In this document: positions 6,707-17,679 of the stretch, piece by piece
Numbering within the stretch: position 1 is the first letter of the stretch
Layout: every line of letters begins with the position of its first letter
Assembly (NCBI RefSeq): GCF_019219025.1
Contig: NZ_JAHUWN010000018.1
Coordinates: 1-64,000 of the forward strand
Length of the DNA: 64,000 nt
Source of the DNA: Bacillus sp. sid0103
GTDB lineage: Bacteria; Bacillota; Bacilli; Bacillales_B; DSM-18226
Direction: 5' to 3'
Notes under the pieces: generated by a model
Told to the model about the DNA's origin: nothing
Seen by the model: only the letters and a program-made list of their open reading frames with translations
Databases searched by the model: none
Program-made: the position numbers and the translations under genes

Positions 6707-7996
6707 TTAACTCGCTTTATTCTTTGGCATTTCATATATGTTAATTCCAGCTTCATTTAACATCCATTCAATGTGTACCCCGTACCCTGAAGTTGGATCG
6801 TTAACAAAGACATGTGTAACTGCTCCAATTAGCTTTCCATCTTGAATGATTGGACTGCCACTCATCCCTTGAACAATTCCTCCTGTTTTTTTAAGGAGTT
6901 TAGGGTCGGTTACTTTTATTACCATGCCTTTGGTTGCTGGAAACTTTTGCGGAATTGTGCTGACAATTTCAATATCAAATTCTTCAACTTGGTCATTATT
7001 CACAACTGTTAAAATTTTGGCTGGTCCTTCTTTTACCTGATGTGATAATGCAATTGGCAGTGGTTTATCCATAACGCCATTTTTTAAATCTTTTACCATT
7101 TCACCAAAAATTCCAAATGGGCTATTCTTTTGGATATTACCGACAATTTCTCGGTCGGAAGAAAAGCGTGCAAGCTTTTCACCTGGATCTCCGTTACTCC
7201 CCTTTTCAATGGAAGTTACGGTTGAGCGAACAATTTGTCCATCTTCTACAACAATTGGTTGTTTGGTATCCATGTCAGATATTACATGCCCTAGGGCACC
7301 ATATTTCTTAGATTGCGGGTGAATAAATGTCATTGTCCCGATTCCTGCTGCAGAATCTCTAATATATAAACCGAGCTTATAGATGTTTTCCCCTTTGTCT
7401 TTTAGAGGGGTTAGTTTTGTAGTAAACTTTCCACTTTCTCGACTAATAACCATATCGAGCGCTTTTCCTTCTTGTCCTGCACTTTGCACATATGGTGCTA
7501 CATCCGTCATTTTTTCTATTTTATTGCCATTTATTTCTGTAATGATATCCCCAATTTTTATTCCTGCAATTTCACCAGGTGACTTCTTACCGGATATAGT
7601 ATTGATTAGATGGTGGCCTACAACCAATACACCCACAGTATTTAATTTTACGCCAATTGACTGTCCGCCTGGAATAACCCTAAAATCTTTTAATACTCGT
7701 ACATCGACCTTTTTTATTGGAATCCCCGCATACTCTAACAGCATTTCATTTTTTCCATTCTTAGATGCTGTCATTGAAACCGAATGTTTTTCCTGATCAA
7801 GTGTAATATTCGAATTTTGAGAAACCAAAGAGGCTGATACCGGTACAGCCTTTTGAAAAGTATAGTCTTGTCCTTCAAAAACCGTAATAGTCTTGGGTAT
7901 CGCGAGATATTGCTGCAAAGGCTGAAAAAAAATAAGGCTAATTAATGAAACAAGGAGAATTCCACCAATAATCTTTCTAATTAGTTCTAACTTCAA
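6707..7996 (-). CDS. spoIVB: SpoIVB, sporulation signalling serine protease
   Basis: 429 residues from a TTG start with GGAGAG upstream. One N-terminal transmembrane segment (about 9-28) secretes it into the space around the forespore. A PDZ domain (about 100-190, around GVLVVGHHL and [13 protein letters not shown]) is followed by an SpoIVB-type (S55) peptidase domain. The catalytic His lies in GALGHVISD and the catalytic Ser in GMSGSP (from residue 377). It cleaves SpoIVFA to trigger pro-sigma-K processing in the mother cell. Its place between recN and spo0A is as in B. subtilis. Confidence 0.97.
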   Translation of the reverse strand: MKLELIRKIIGGILLVSLISLIFFQPLQQYLAIPKTITVFEGQDYTFQKAVPVSASLVSQNSNITLDQEKHSVSMTASKNGKNEMLLEYAGIPIKKVDVRVLKDFRVIPGGQSIGVKLNTVGVLVVGHHLINTISGKKSPGEIAGIKIGDIITEINGNKIEKMTDVAPYVQSAGQEGKALDMVISRESGKFTTKLTPLKDKGENIYKLGLYIRDSAAGIGTMTFIHPQSKKYGALGHVISDMDTKQPIVVEDGQIVRSTVTSIEKGSNGDPGEKLARFSSDREIVGNIQKNSPFGIFGEMVKDLKNGVMDKPLPIALSHQVKEGPAKILTVVNNDQVEEFDIEIVSTIPQKFPATKGMVIKVTDPKLLKKTGGIVQGMSGSPIIQDGKLIGAVTHVFVNDPTSGYGVHIEWMLNEAGINIYEMPKNKAS

Positions 7997-8090
7997 AATT
8001 TTTCACTCTCCTCGCTTCTTTTCATTACATTTAAATGGCTACATCTTTAATTTTGCCTCCTTGACAATCATTTATAACTTGGTTCAACAT

Positions 8091-8116
8091 AAAAAAGCTA
8101 CCCGAAATGGATAGCA
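8091..8116 (-). terminator. Terminator of recN
   Basis: GCTACCC/GGATAGC (with one wobble) followed on the minus strand by six T. Confidence 0.7.
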
Positions 8117-8175
8117 TTACAATTTTTAATAAAAATATAGTAATTTTAGCTCTTTTGAATGGCAAAATGCTAAAA

Positions 8176-9888
8176 TCATCGACCTGTTAAAGCGCCGTTT
8201 CCACTTTTCTTATTCTCAGCAGCTAAAAATAATAATTCTTCAGCATGCTTTTTTGTGAGGTCGGTAATTTCCGTTCCCGATATCATCCGGCCAATTTCAT
8301 TAATCTTATCTTCAAGCTGTAAAGGCGTGACAGACGTTTTTGTTCTTCCGCCTTTTATTATTTTGGAAATAAACAAGTGGGTATCGGCCATTGCAGCTAC
8401 CTGAGGTAAGTGTGAGATACATAATACCTGAGATTGGCTGGCCACCTTATAAATTTTCTCTGCAATAGATTGAGCAACCCTTCCGCTTACACCAGTATCT
8501 ACTTCATCGAAAATAATTGAAGTCACACCTTGATGCTTAGAGAAAATACTTTTTAATGCAAGCATAATTCGTGATAATTCTCCTCCAGAGGCTACTTTAG
8601 ATAAAGGTTTCAATGGCTCTCCAGGGTTAGTCGAGATATAAAATTCGACTTGATCAACACCGTTTTTAGTAAACTGCATTGTATTTGATTCAAAACGAAT
8701 TTCAAAAACTGTCTTTGCCATATACAATTCTTTTAGTTCTTTATGTATTAACTTTGTTAGTTTATCTCCCCATTTAAGACGAGTTTCCGTTAACTGCTTT
8801 GCTTCAAGTGTTAAGTCCTTTTTAATCGATACTAATTCTTTTTCTAATTCGCTTATATGGGTTTCTTTATTTTGTAATGTTTCAATTTCTTCTTCAATTT
8901 TTACGGCATATTCTAATATTTCATTGATTGTTTTACCGTATTTGCGTTTAAGCCGATTAATTTCATTTAAGCGTTCTTCAATTTCATTTATTCGCTGTGG
9001 GTCGAACTCTAATGCATCTAAATCATTTCTTAAGGATCTAGCTGCATCCTCCAATTGGTAGTAGCTATTTGAAACAGTTTCATAAATGTCTTTATAGGTA
9101 TTATCAATAGCAGCGGCATCTTCAAGATGCCCCATAACCATGCTAATCCAATCAAGGCCTTTTTGTTCCCCTTGCAAGGCAGTATGACTTGATTGAAGGG
9201 CTTCATATACTCGTTCAAAATTATTTAATTTTCTTTTTTCCTCAAAAAGTTCCTCATCTTCATTCATTTTTAAATCCGCATTTTGAATTTCATCTAATTG
9301 AAACTGTATCAGATCGAGTCGATGAGCGGTTTGCTGGTCATTTTCACTTAATGCTTTTAACCTTTGTAATGTTTGCTCATAACGACGAAAGACTTGCTGA
9401 TACTCACCTTGTGAAGGGAAGATATCGTCAGCGCCAAATTGGTCTAGCAATACTAGGTGTCTCGTCTCATCCATTAACTCTTGATGCTCATGCTGCCCAT
9501 GAATATCAACCAGAGTTGACCCAATTTCCCTGAGCGTGGAGATCGTGACAAGCTTTCCATTTACACGGCAAATGCTTTTTCCAGATTGGGAAATATCTCG
9601 TCGTAATATGACCATCCCTTCCTCGATATCGATACCAAATTCTAAAGCTTTAGCAATGATAGGATGTTTACTATCATCAAGCTGGAATAGGCCTTCTATT
9701 TCGGCTCGGTCCTCGCCATGCCGCACAAATTCTGCAGACCCTCTGCCGCCAACCAATAAGTGTATAGCATCTATAATGATGGATTTTCCCGCACCTGTTT
9801 CTCCCGTTAAAACCGTTAATCCCTTTGTAAAAGAGATGGACAAGGACTCGATAATCGCGAAATTCTTAATAGATAATTCTGCTAACAA
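8176..9888 (-). CDS. recN: RecN, SMC-like DNA double-strand break repair ATPase
   Basis: 570 residues with the start set at TTG 9888, giving MLAELSIKNFAII as in relatives, with GGGGGA eight bases upstream. A longer frame opens with a TTG directly behind the argR stop at 9903 but lacks a spaced ribosome site. Walker A is GETGAGKS (29-36). Two central coiled-coil arms (about 150-360) flank the hinge region. The C-terminal ABC signature is ASGGELSR and Walker B is IIFDEVDTGVSG. RecN gathers broken ends early in recombination repair. It sits two genes after tlyA in the standard order. Confidence 0.97.
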   Translation of the reverse strand: MLAELSIKNFAIIESLSISFTKGLTVLTGETGAGKSIIIDAIHLLVGGRGSAEFVRHGEDRAEIEGLFQLDDSKHPIIAKALEFGIDIEEGMVILRRDISQSGKSICRVNGKLVTISTLREIGSTLVDIHGQHEHQELMDETRHLVLLDQFGADDIFPSQGEYQQVFRRYEQTLQRLKALSENDQQTAHRLDLIQFQLDEIQNADLKMNEDEELFEEKRKLNNFERVYEALQSSHTALQGEQKGLDWISMVMGHLEDAAAIDNTYKDIYETVSNSYYQLEDAARSLRNDLDALEFDPQRINEIEERLNEINRLKRKYGKTINEILEYAVKIEEEIETLQNKETHISELEKELVSIKKDLTLEAKQLTETRLKWGDKLTKLIHKELKELYMAKTVFEIRFESNTMQFTKNGVDQVEFYISTNPGEPLKPLSKVASGGELSRIMLALKSIFSKHQGVTSIIFDEVDTGVSGRVAQSIAEKIYKVASQSQVLCISHLPQVAAMADTHLFISKIIKGGRTKTSVTPLQLEDKINEIGRMISGTEITDLTKKHAEELLFLAAENKKSGNGALTGR

Positions 9889-9903
9889 GGAACATTCCCC
9901 CAA

Positions 9904-10353
9904 TTAAAGCATATCTAGGAACCGATTTGTAATAACCTCAGTATCTTCTGGAGTACGACAAATAATTAACATCGTATCATCACCGCAGATGGTTCCTAAT
10001 ATTTCATCCCAATCGAGATTATCAATTAATGCGCCAATTGCCATTGCATTACCTGGTAAGCACTTCATGACTAGCAAATGACCAGCTGAATCAATCCGAA
10101 CAAACGCGTCAATTAATGATCTTTTTAATTTTTGTAATGGATTAAACCTTTGGTCTGCAGGCAGGCTGTATTTATAACGTCCATCACTTAAGGGAACTTT
10201 AACAAGATGTAATTCTTTAATATCCCTCGAAACCGTAGCTTGCGTTATATTATAGCCAGCATTCTTAAGTTCATCCACTAAATCATCTTGCGTCTCAATG
10301 TCATTATTGGCTATGATTTCTCTTATTTTAATATGACGTTGGCCTTTATTCAT
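9904..10353 (-). CDS. argR: Arginine repressor ArgR/AhrC
   Basis: 149 residues, full length. The N-terminal winged helix (about 1-70, [17 protein letters not shown]) binds ARG boxes. The C-terminal domain (80-149) carries the arginine-binding [14 protein letters not shown] motif and forms the hexamer. It represses arginine biosynthesis and activates catabolism when arginine is bound. It is placed between tlyA and recN as in B. subtilis (ahrC). No clear ARG box was identified in the upstream gap 10354-10499. Confidence 0.97.
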   Translation of the reverse strand: MNKGQRHIKIREIIANNDIETQDDLVDELKNAGYNITQATVSRDIKELHLVKVPLSDGRYKYSLPADQRFNPLQKLKRSLIDAFVRIDSAGHLLVMKCLPGNAMAIGALIDNLDWDEILGTICGDDTMLIICRTPEDTEVITNRFLDML

Positions 10354-10499
10354 TGTCTCACCCCATAATCATTGAAAACATGTATCTAAATATTATGTTC
10401 TAATAAGTTCTTCTACACATTATGTTAGCCGATTTTTATAAACTTGTACATTTTTTCTTATATAAGGAAAGGAATTTCTTTAGAAATAGCCTAGAATAC

Positions 10500-10528
10500 G
10501 AAGAAAAGGATAAGCGTTTGCCTATCCT
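10500..10528 (-). terminator. Terminator at the end of tlyA
   Basis: AGGATA (10507-10512) and TATCCT (10523-10528) form a short stem, followed on the minus strand by TTTTCTT. It overlaps the last codons of tlyA, and the stem is weak. Confidence 0.5.
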
Positions 10529-11361
10529 TCTGGATTTTGCTTTGTTTTAAATTCTAAATGGGATTCTTTCACAATTTCTAGCGGGGTGATTGGTAATTGA
10601 TTAACTCCCGTCTCCCGTTCACCTTCCCATTTCAAATGGAGCAGGTATTCAATATTCCCGTCGCCGCCAGTGATTGGTGAAAAGGATAAGTCTTTTATCG
10701 TGTAGCCTTGTTGCAACGCAAAATGAATGATTTTATCAATTACTTGTAAATGTACTTTTTCATCCCGAACGATCCCCTTTTTACCAACCTGTTCACGGCC
10801 CGCTTCAAATTGCGGTTTGACGAGGGCAATAACGTCACTTCCTGAAACTAAAAGTGTTTTTAAGACTGGCAAGATTAAAGTTAATGAAATAAAAGATACA
10901 TCGATTGTCGCGAAATTTGGCATCTCTCCAATTAAATCAGCAGGGGTGACATAGCGGAAATTTGTCCGTTCCATCACGACAACTCGTTCATCCTGTCTTA
11001 GTTTCCATGCAAGTTGATTATAGCCAACATCTAAAGCATAGGACATCTTTGCTCCATTTTGCAGCGCACAATCGGTAAAGCCGCCAGTTGAAGATCCTAT
11101 GTCTAGCAGCACTTTGTCTGATACACTTACATCAAATACTTTTAAGGCCTTTTCAAGCTTTAGTCCCCCGCGGCTAACGTATGGAAGAACCTTCCCCTTT
11201 ATACTAAGTGGAATATCCATCTTAACTTTCTCTCCAGGTTTATCTAACCGCTCTTCATTAGAGTAAACAAGCCCTGCCATGATGGCACGTTTGGCCTTTT
11301 CTCTTGTTTCAATTAATCCTCTTTCAACTAATAAAACATCTAACCGTTCTTTATTTTTCAT
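10522..11361 (-). CDS. tlyA: TlyA/YqxC-family S4-domain rRNA methyltransferase
   Basis: 279 residues. An S4 RNA-binding domain (about 4-65, RLDVLLVERGLIETREKAKR) is followed by an FtsJ-like SAM methyltransferase domain with motif I DIGSSTGG (87-94) and motif IV around FATIDVSFISL. The family makes 2'-O-methylcytidines in rRNA; some members were also described as hemolysins. The start lies three bases after the dxs stop, in the operon dxs-tlyA-argR-recN. The exact target in this organism is inferred. Confidence 0.92.
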   Translation of the reverse strand: MKNKERLDVLLVERGLIETREKAKRAIMAGLVYSNEERLDKPGEKVKMDIPLSIKGKVLPYVSRGGLKLEKALKVFDVSVSDKVLLDIGSSTGGFTDCALQNGAKMSYALDVGYNQLAWKLRQDERVVVMERTNFRYVTPADLIGEMPNFATIDVSFISLTLILPVLKTLLVSGSDVIALVKPQFEAGREQVGKKGIVRDEKVHLQVIDKIIHFALQQGYTIKDLSFSPITGGDGNIEYLLHLKWEGERETGVNQLPITPLEIVKESHLEFKTKQNPEG

Positions 11362-11364
11362 TTC

Positions 11365-13260
11365 TTAAGCCCTTTGTTGTTTTTTTCGAGCTAGAATGGA
11401 AACCCTTTTGATTACTTCTTCAGTTGTTAAACCAATCTCTTCAAGAAGGGAATCGACATCCCCATGTTCGATAAATTTGTCCGGGATTCCAATTCTGTCG
11501 ATGTGCGAATGATAAAAGCCATGATTCTGTGCAAACTCAAGCACAGCACTTCCGAAACCACCTTGTAAAACAGCCTCCTCAATCGTGAGGATTGGCATAT
11601 TTTTTGATAGGAGATTGGTAAGCATTTTATCATCCAGTGGTTTGATAAAGCGAGCATTCACAACTTTAACGGAAATCCCCTTCTTTTCAAGCACCTCTGC
11701 TGCTTTTAAGGCCATTGGAATCGTCGTTCCGAAGGTTAAGATTGCTGCATCATCGCCCTCTTTGAGAACTTCCCATGTACCAATTGGAATGGATTGAAGG
11801 TCCTTGTCCATTGGTACCCCAATGCCATTTCCACGCGGGAATCTCATCGCAATCGGACCGTCATCATACTTCAATGCGGTGTAAACCATATGCTGCCCTT
11901 CATTTTCATCCTTTGGCATCATTAAGACCATATTAGGAATATGTCTTAGAAATGCAATATCAAATACACCTTGATGGGTTTCACCATCAGCACCTACCAA
12001 TCCAGCACGGTCGATCCCGATAAAGACATTTAAATTTTGTCTGCAAATATCATGAACAACTTGGTCGTATGCACGTTGTAAAAAGGTTGAATATATGGCG
12101 AGAAATGGTTTCATATTTTGTGTAGCTAAACCAGCAGCTACAGTTGCTGCGTGCTGCTCTGCAATTCCTACATCATACATTCTTTCAGGGAATTCACTAG
12201 CAAACCCCTCAAGTTTGGAACCAACAGGCATTGCTGGTGTAATGGCAACAATACGTTCATCGTTTCGGGCAAGCTTTCGAACGGTTTCACTAACAAGACT
12301 GCTCCATGCAGGCGGTGGAGTTTTTGCCGGCTTTACGAAGGCACCTGTATCAATTTTATATGGTCCTGTTCCATGCCATGTACCCGTTTTGTCACTTTCA
12401 GCTGGGTGATACCCTTTACCCTTTTTAGTAATAACATGAAGAAGGATTGGGCCTTCTGTCTTTTTCGCATAGCTGAAATTCTCAAATAATGCATCATAGT
12501 TGTGACCATCTATTGGACCAAGATAGGTAAACCCCAATTCCTCAAAAAACATCCCCGAAACAAATAAATACTTAAGGCTGTCTTTTACTCTTTCAGCGGT
12601 TGCAGCTAATTTCCCACCTACTGCAGGTACTTTTTTCAACAGTACTTCAAGTTCATCTTTCACCCACTGATATTTTCCAGCTGTCCGCAATTGGCCGAGA
12701 ATATTATGAACAGCACCAACATTAGGGGCGATTGACATCTCGTTGTCATTTAAGATAACAATCATGTTTTTCTTTTCATGCCCAATATGATTTAAGGCTT
12801 CTAATGCCATACCACCGGTTAAGGCCCCATCACCGATCACTGGAATCACAAAAGATTTTTCCTTTTTTAAATCTCTAGCTATTGCCATTCCCATAGCTGC
12901 AGAAAGAGATGTGGAACTATGACCTGTTTCCCATACATCGTGCTCACTTTCAACTCGTTTTGGGAAACCGCATAAACCTTTATATTGCCTCAATGTATCA
13001 AACTCACAAGCTCTACCAGTTAGTATTTTATGAACATAAGACTGATGTCCTACATCCCAGATTATCTTATCTGTGGGACTGTTAAAGCATTTATGTAAGG
13101 CAATCGTTAATTCGACTACACCTAAATTCGGTCCAATATGGCCTCCGGTAACAGACAGCTTTTCAATCAAAAATTTACGGATATCTTGACTTAAAGCCTC
13201 CAATTCGTTATTCGACATGCCTTTTAAAAAGGCTGGGTCTTTTATTGATAATAGATCCAT
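11365..13260 (-). CDS. dxs: 1-deoxy-D-xylulose-5-phosphate synthase (Dxs)
   Basis: 631 residues from ATG 13260, matching the usual MDLLSIKDP start. A longer frame to 13329 adds 23 residues that do not look like Dxs. The thiamine diphosphate motif GDGALTGG (143-150) runs to NDN (171-173), with H41 and H72 also conserved. The central pyrimidine-binding and C-terminal transketolase-like domains are complete. It condenses pyruvate and glyceraldehyde 3-phosphate in the first step of the MEP isoprenoid pathway, just downstream of ispA, which uses the products. Confidence 0.96.
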   Translation of the reverse strand: MDLLSIKDPAFLKGMSNNELEALSQDIRKFLIEKLSVTGGHIGPNLGVVELTIALHKCFNSPTDKIIWDVGHQSYVHKILTGRACEFDTLRQYKGLCGFPKRVESEHDVWETGHSSTSLSAAMGMAIARDLKKEKSFVIPVIGDGALTGGMALEALNHIGHEKKNMIVILNDNEMSIAPNVGAVHNILGQLRTAGKYQWVKDELEVLLKKVPAVGGKLAATAERVKDSLKYLFVSGMFFEELGFTYLGPIDGHNYDALFENFSYAKKTEGPILLHVITKKGKGYHPAESDKTGTWHGTGPYKIDTGAFVKPAKTPPPAWSSLVSETVRKLARNDERIVAITPAMPVGSKLEGFASEFPERMYDVGIAEQHAATVAAGLATQNMKPFLAIYSTFLQRAYDQVVHDICRQNLNVFIGIDRAGLVGADGETHQGVFDIAFLRHIPNMVLMMPKDENEGQHMVYTALKYDDGPIAMRFPRGNGIGVPMDKDLQSIPIGTWEVLKEGDDAAILTFGTTIPMALKAAEVLEKKGISVKVVNARFIKPLDDKMLTNLLSKNMPILTIEEAVLQGGFGSAVLEFAQNHGFYHSHIDRIGIPDKFIEHGDVDSLLEEIGLTTEEVIKRVSILARKKQQRA

Positions 13261-13344
13261 GTTTGGACCACTCACTTTCATACTTTTATGCAATCTCTTT
13301 TTAGTTGACTGTGTTCTATTACACATCAATAAATTTAACTTTGA

Positions 13345-13380
13345 TTAAAAAATAGCCGCTAACACTTGAGTGATAACGGC
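13345..13380 (-). terminator. Hairpin between ispA and dxs
   Basis: On the minus strand a GCCG/CGGC base and an inner CACT/AGTG stem, with an unpaired block between, are followed by TATTTTTT. It may be a terminator or partial attenuator ahead of dxs. Confidence 0.5.
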
Positions 13381-13446
13381 ATTGACAACGTTTTCTACAT
13401 TGAAAATAATTATAACACACTTATTTCAATGCCTCAAATTCCGATT

Positions 13447-14340
13447 CTAATGGTCCCTTGAAGCGACTAAATCCGTTATTTCCATCAGCAGGTTTGTATT
13501 CAATCCTGTCATGCCTAGATATTCTTTCGACAGGTTTATTTGTTTATGCAATGCAGCAGTAGCGCCTTCTAGTGATAACAACTGTGGATACGTACTTTTA
13601 TGATTGGAAGTATCACTGCCAACGGGCTTACCGATCAATTGTTGATTCCCAACCAAATCAAGAATATCATCTTGAATTTGAAAAGCGAGACCCAAGTGAA
13701 GTGCGAATGCTGAGAGGTTTTCTAATTGTTTTTGGCTTGCATTCGCTATTATTGCTCCTGCTAGCACACTGAACTTAAGTAACTTTCCTGTTTTATGGAT
13801 ATGTATATACTCAAGTTCATCTAAGGTTAAGGATTTTCCTTCTCCTTCCATATCAGCAACTTGGCCGCCAACCATTCCTTCTGTTCCTGCAGCCCTTGCT
13901 AATTCAATAACTAATTTTAGTTTGGTTGCATCTGATGCAAATTCGGGCGGAATGTTCCCCATTACTTCAAAGCTATAAGTTAATAAGGCATCACCTGCTA
14001 ATATTGCTATTGCATCACCAAATACTTTATGATTTGTCGGTTTTCCTCTCCGTAGATCATCATTATCCATACTTGGTAAATCGTCATGGATGAGGGAATA
14101 TGTGTGAATCATTTCAATAGCTGCAGCAGCAAGAAGTCCCTTTCGCGGCTCAACCCCAAATGCATCTAAAGTAGCAAATAGTAAAAGCGGGCGTATCCGT
14201 TTGCCGCCTGCTTCAAGCGAATAGATCATCGATTCCTTAATACTAGGAGGGGCATCTAGCTTATTAACCAAAGTCCGAAGCTCCGAATCAAGCAGAAGTT
14301 TATGTTCTTGTGCAAATGCATCTAATAACCCGGTTTCCAA
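13447..14340 (-). CDS. ispA: Farnesyl diphosphate synthase (polyprenyl synthetase)
   Basis: 297 residues. The first aspartate-rich motif DDLPSMDNDD (from residue 86) and the second, QDDILD (around 222-227), are intact. GGKRIRP (45-51) and the lysines needed for diphosphate binding are present. It adds isopentenyl units to make farnesyl diphosphate for quinone, undecaprenyl and heme O side chains. The start lies three bases after the xseB stop, in the conserved xseA-xseB-ispA order. Confidence 0.95.
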   Translation of the reverse strand: METGLLDAFAQEHKLLLDSELRTLVNKLDAPPSIKESMIYSLEAGGKRIRPLLLFATLDAFGVEPRKGLLAAAAIEMIHTYSLIHDDLPSMDNDDLRRGKPTNHKVFGDAIAILAGDALLTYSFEVMGNIPPEFASDATKLKLVIELARAAGTEGMVGGQVADMEGEGKSLTLDELEYIHIHKTGKLLKFSVLAGAIIANASQKQLENLSAFALHLGLAFQIQDDILDLVGNQQLIGKPVGSDTSNHKSTYPQLLSLEGATAALHKQINLSKEYLGMTGLNTNLLMEITDLVASRDH

Positions 14341-14343
14341 GTC

Positions 14344-14574
14344 TTATTCCTCCTCTTCAACTGTAAAACTCTCCGTTCGACCGTCCTCCGTAATAATCTG
14401 TGTTAATTGGTCTTCTACACTTTTCAATTTATCATGGCAAAGTTTGGACAACTCCATACCCTCTTTATAGAAAAGGATTGCTTCTTCTAAAGGCACGTCT
14501 CCTTCTTCAAGCTTATCCACAATTTGCTCTAATTTTGTCATTGCTTCTTCAAAGGATAGTTTTTTTTCAGTCAT
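14344..14574 (-). CDS. xseB: Exodeoxyribonuclease VII small subunit
   Basis: 76 residues from ATG 14574, with AAGGAG 11 bases upstream; the frame extends to 14625 inside xseA but without a site. [20 protein letters not shown] and [19 protein letters not shown] are the family signature of two antiparallel helices. It binds the XseA C-terminus. The start overlaps the end of xseA by eight bases, implying coupled translation of the two subunits. Confidence 0.95.
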   Translation of the reverse strand: MTEKKLSFEEAMTKLEQIVDKLEEGDVPLEEAILFYKEGMELSKLCHDKLKSVEDQLTQIITEDGRTESFTVEEEE

Positions 14575-15925
14575 CACGTTTTTCGATCTCCTTAATATTC
14601 TCGACTTTACAGAATAAGCTTCCATCTGTTAGTTGAATTTGAACTTGCTCGTTCATGTTAACTTGAATTATGCTTTTAATCAGCCTGTTCTCTTCTGAAT
14701 AGGCTAAACTATATCCACGTTCCATAATTTTTAATGGGCTTAATGCCCCTAAGGTTGAAAGGATCCTGTCAAAATCATTTTGTTTTTTGGAAAGTACTTG
14801 CAGCATGGCCCGCTTCATCTCTTTATTGGTAAGATCTAATCGCTTATTGGCCTCATGTAAAGACTGGCTTGGATGGTTCCTCTGCAAGCGTTTATAAAGA
14901 ATCTCATGTTGTCCTTTTTTAATTATGGACAATCGAGACGCACCGCGGACAAGCATTTCCGTGAATTTATCAACCTGCTCTAGTTTTTGTTCATATAGTC
15001 GATGAGGATAACGGAAGGCATAAGATTTCTGAACACGATTCAGCCGTTCTTTTTCTAACTGAAATTTCCCTTTCATCGTCCGAAGAAGACGAGTTTGCCG
15101 CTGCAATACTCTCTCCATTAGCTCTTCAATATGTGGTACGGCAAGTTCAGCAGCCCCCGTAGGCGTTGGAGCACGTAAATCTGCAACAAAGTCAGCAATC
15201 GTAAAATCGGTTTCATGTCCCACAGCGGAAATGATGGGAATATCAGACGAAAAAATCGCACGAGCAACAAGTTCTTCATTAAAAGCCCACAATTCCTCGA
15301 TGGAGCCTCCGCCGCGCCCAACGATTAGCACATCAATTCCATCCATAGTATTTGCTTTAGATATAGCCTTAGCAATCGATGGTGCTGCATTATCGCCTTG
15401 AACGAGGGCTGGAAATACGAGAATATTCGCGATAGGGTAACGTCTTTTAATGGTCGTAATAACATCTCTAATGGCTGCCCCTGTTGGTGAGGTAATGACA
15501 CCTACTGTTCTGGGGTACAAGGGAATCAACTTTTTGGTTTCAAGCGCAAATAATCCTTCTAATTCAAGTCTTTCCTTCAGTTGTTCATAAGCTAAAAACA
15601 ATTCCCCAATACCATCTGGAAGCATTTCTTTTATATAAATCTGATATTGACCGCTAGGCTCATATACCGAAATTTCACCCTTCACAATGACTTTCATGCC
15701 ATTTTCTGGCTTGTATTTCATCGTCCGAGAATGGCTTGAAAACATTACGGCAAGAATTCGGGCTTTTTCATCTTTTAAGGTAAAATACATATGTCCGCTC
15801 GAATGCTGCTTGAAATTTGAAATTTCACCTCTTACATGAACATCTCGTAAATGCGGGTCTGCATCAAATTTTCTTTTTATGTATTTGGTTAGAGCATTCA
15901 CAGTTAAATATCGTTGTTCCTGCAT
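14567..15925 (-). CDS. xseA: Exodeoxyribonuclease VII large subunit
   Basis: 452 residues. The N-terminal OB-fold (about 1-100, [20 protein letters not shown]) precedes the catalytic domain with [20 protein letters not shown] and [18 protein letters not shown] long coiled-coil C-terminal region receives XseB. The enzyme degrades single-stranded DNA in both directions. It begins the xseA-xseB-ispA set. Upstream lies an interspersed repeat remnant. Confidence 0.96.
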   Translation of the reverse strand: MQEQRYLTVNALTKYIKRKFDADPHLRDVHVRGEISNFKQHSSGHMYFTLKDEKARILAVMFSSHSRTMKYKPENGMKVIVKGEISVYEPSGQYQIYIKEMLPDGIGELFLAYEQLKERLELEGLFALETKKLIPLYPRTVGVITSPTGAAIRDVITTIKRRYPIANILVFPALVQGDNAAPSIAKAISKANTMDGIDVLIVGRGGGSIEELWAFNEELVARAIFSSDIPIISAVGHETDFTIADFVADLRAPTPTGAAELAVPHIEELMERVLQRQTRLLRTMKGKFQLEKERLNRVQKSYAFRYPHRLYEQKLEQVDKFTEMLVRGASRLSIIKKGQHEILYKRLQRNHPSQSLHEANKRLDLTNKEMKRAMLQVLSKKQNDFDRILSTLGALSPLKIMERGYSLAYSEENRLIKSIIQVNMNEQVQIQLTDGSLFCKVENIKEIEKRDD

Positions 15926-15957
15926 ATGTAACTCCTTTTTTCACCCAAAATAATAAT

Positions 15958-16036
15958 AAGGCTCAGCTAAACTTGCCCGTTGATTTCCGCTCCAATCAAC
16001 ATAGCATCAAAATTAACAATGAGATTTAACATAGCC
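15958..16036. repeat. Interspersed repeat family A, short internally deleted copy
   Basis: The left part CTTGCCCGTTGATTTCCGCTC joins straight to AATCAAC and ends with TTTAACATAGCC. It matches the ends of the full copies at 46808 and 56143 but lacks the GC-rich middle. Confidence 0.75.
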
Positions 16037-16062
16037 AATAATAAACAAAATACTTCGATTAG

Positions 16063-16100
16063 CGAAAAACAGTCCTTATCTAAAATAAAAGATAAGGACA
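16063..16100 (-). terminator. Terminator of folD
   Basis: GTCCTTATCT (16072-16081) pairs with AGATAAGGAC (16090-16099), followed on the minus strand by TGTTTTT. Confidence 0.8.
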
Positions 16101-16110
16101 TTTTCCTCCT

Positions 16111-16968
16111 TTAATTACGGTCAATACTTTCTGCAGCCGATTTAAGGGTATTATACATAAGCATCGTAATCGTCATCGGACCGACACCCTTGGGAACTGG
16201 AGTAATGTATCCAGCTTTTTCGGACACCTCAGCAAAGTCCACATCACCACAAAGCTTTCCTGCTTCATTACGGTTAATTCCTACATCAATGACAACAGCA
16301 CCGTCTTTTACATGATCAGCCTTAATAAAGTTCGGAATCCCAACAGCTGCAATAAGGATATCTGCTTGATTCGTATGTAACTTTATATCTTTTGTTTTCG
16401 AATGACAGTAGGTTACTGTAGCATCCTTATTTAGAAATAATTGTCCGACCGGTTTGCCGACAATATTACTTCTGCCAACCACAACAACATGCTTTCCAGC
16501 TACTGAAATACCTGTTTCTTCAAGTAACACCATAATTCCATATGGAGTACATGGAAGGAAGGCATTCTGCCCTGTCATCATCCTGCCGATATTAATTGGG
16601 TGAAATCCATCAACATCTTTAAGGGGAGAGATTGATTCAATCACTTTTTTCTCGTCAATGTGTTTAGGAATTGGTAATTGAACTAAGATCCCATGTATAT
16701 CAGGGTCCATATTTAATTCTTCAATTTTTGACAATAGTTCCTCTTCTGAAATCTCCTCTGGCAATTCAATTAAAACAGAATTCATCCCAAGTTCTTTGCA
16801 GGCCTTTTCTTTATTTGAAACATATGTCCGAGATGCGTGGTTATCCCCGACTAAAATAACGGCAAGTCCTGGAGTTACCCCTAGATTTTTAATTCTGGTA
16901 ACCTCTTCACCTATTTCCATTCTTTTCTTTTCGGCAATTTCTTTTCCATTTATAATTGTAGCAGTCAT
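16111..16968 (-). CDS. folD: FolD, methylenetetrahydrofolate dehydrogenase/cyclohydrolase
   Basis: 285 residues, full length. The catalytic YVSNK motif (Y49, K53), the PLPxHI-type segment [27 protein letters not shown] and the NADP-binding [11 protein letters not shown] are all present. It interconverts 5,10-methylene- and 10-formyl-tetrahydrofolate, linking to the glycine cleavage genes further along. It is the usual gene between nusB and xseA. Confidence 0.97.
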   Translation of the reverse strand: MTATIINGKEIAEKKRMEIGEEVTRIKNLGVTPGLAVILVGDNHASRTYVSNKEKACKELGMNSVLIELPEEISEEELLSKIEELNMDPDIHGILVQLPIPKHIDEKKVIESISPLKDVDGFHPINIGRMMTGQNAFLPCTPYGIMVLLEETGISVAGKHVVVVGRSNIVGKPVGQLFLNKDATVTYCHSKTKDIKLHTNQADILIAAVGIPNFIKADHVKDGAVVIDVGINRNEAGKLCGDVDFAEVSEKAGYITPVPKGVGPMTITMLMYNTLKSAAESIDRN

Positions 16969-17008
16969 ATTTTCTTCACCCTTCCCCTCTCGAAATTACT
17001 TATTATTT

Positions 17009-17063
17009 AGCTGTGTTAAACTTAGCTGTTAATTTCCGCTCAACAATGATCTTTAACAAAGCC
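17009..17063. repeat. Interspersed repeat family A, minimal copy
   Basis: CTGTGTTAAACTTAGCTGTT and AATTTCCGCTC are followed by CAACAATGATCTTTAACAAAGCC. These are the family A ends without the central palindrome. It lies between nusB and folD. Confidence 0.7.
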
Positions 17064-17069
17064 TACAAT

Positions 17070-17468
17070 TTAATCGTTAATAAGCGTTTGTTTTAACTTT
17101 GAAAGTACACCATTGATAAATTTACTTGATTGGTCATCTCCATATATTTTGGCTATCTCAATTGCTTCATCTAAAACTACATTCTCCGGGACTTCATTTC
17201 GGAAGAACTTCATTTCATATGCCGCAATTCTTAATAAATTTCTATCAACCGTTGCTAATCGATCTAATGACCATTTTTCAAGATTTCCACTAATTAAACG
17301 GTCTATTTCAGCTTTTTGTTCGACTACCCCTAGAACTAGACTAGTTAGATAGTCGTCTCCTGCCTCTCCTTCTAAAACATGTTCAATTGCTGCAGCGGGC
17401 TCTGTATTGCTAATATCGATTTGGAAAAGCGCCTGTAATGCCTTTTCCCTTGCAGTTCTTCTTTTCAT
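17070..17468 (-). CDS. nusB: Transcription antitermination factor NusB
   Basis: 132 residues. MKRRTAREKALQALFQIDIS at the N-terminus and VPENVVLDEAIEIAKIYG, then KFINGVLSKL, at the C-terminus are the all-helical NusB signature. With NusE (S10) it binds BoxA RNA in rRNA antitermination. The order yqhY-nusB-folD is conserved in Bacillaceae. Confidence 0.97.
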   Translation of the reverse strand: MKRRTAREKALQALFQIDISNTEPAAAIEHVLEGEAGDDYLTSLVLGVVEQKAEIDRLISGNLEKWSLDRLATVDRNLLRIAAYEMKFFRNEVPENVVLDEAIEIAKIYGDDQSSKFINGVLSKLKQTLIND

Positions 17469-17639
17469 TATACCTTTAACTCCTTTAGAGAAATTAATTA
17501 AATTTTGTCTATTTTTTATAAATGAAGTGATGAATAGGTTTCACATTAACGATAATAGCATAACTAAAAATGATTCGCACTCTAACCTTGTTATTTTTCC
17601 ATTATGTAAGCACTTTTATTTAAAACTATATTTTAAAAA

Positions 17640-17673
17640 CAGAAAAACCAAAGGAACAAGTTCCTTTGGTTTC
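17640..17673 (-). terminator. Terminator of the acc-yqhY unit
   Basis: A perfect 13-base stem, AAACCAAAGGAAC/GTTCCTTTGGTTT, with a two-base loop is followed on the minus strand by TTCTGTTTTT. Confidence 0.9.
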
Positions 17674-17679
17674 CAAATT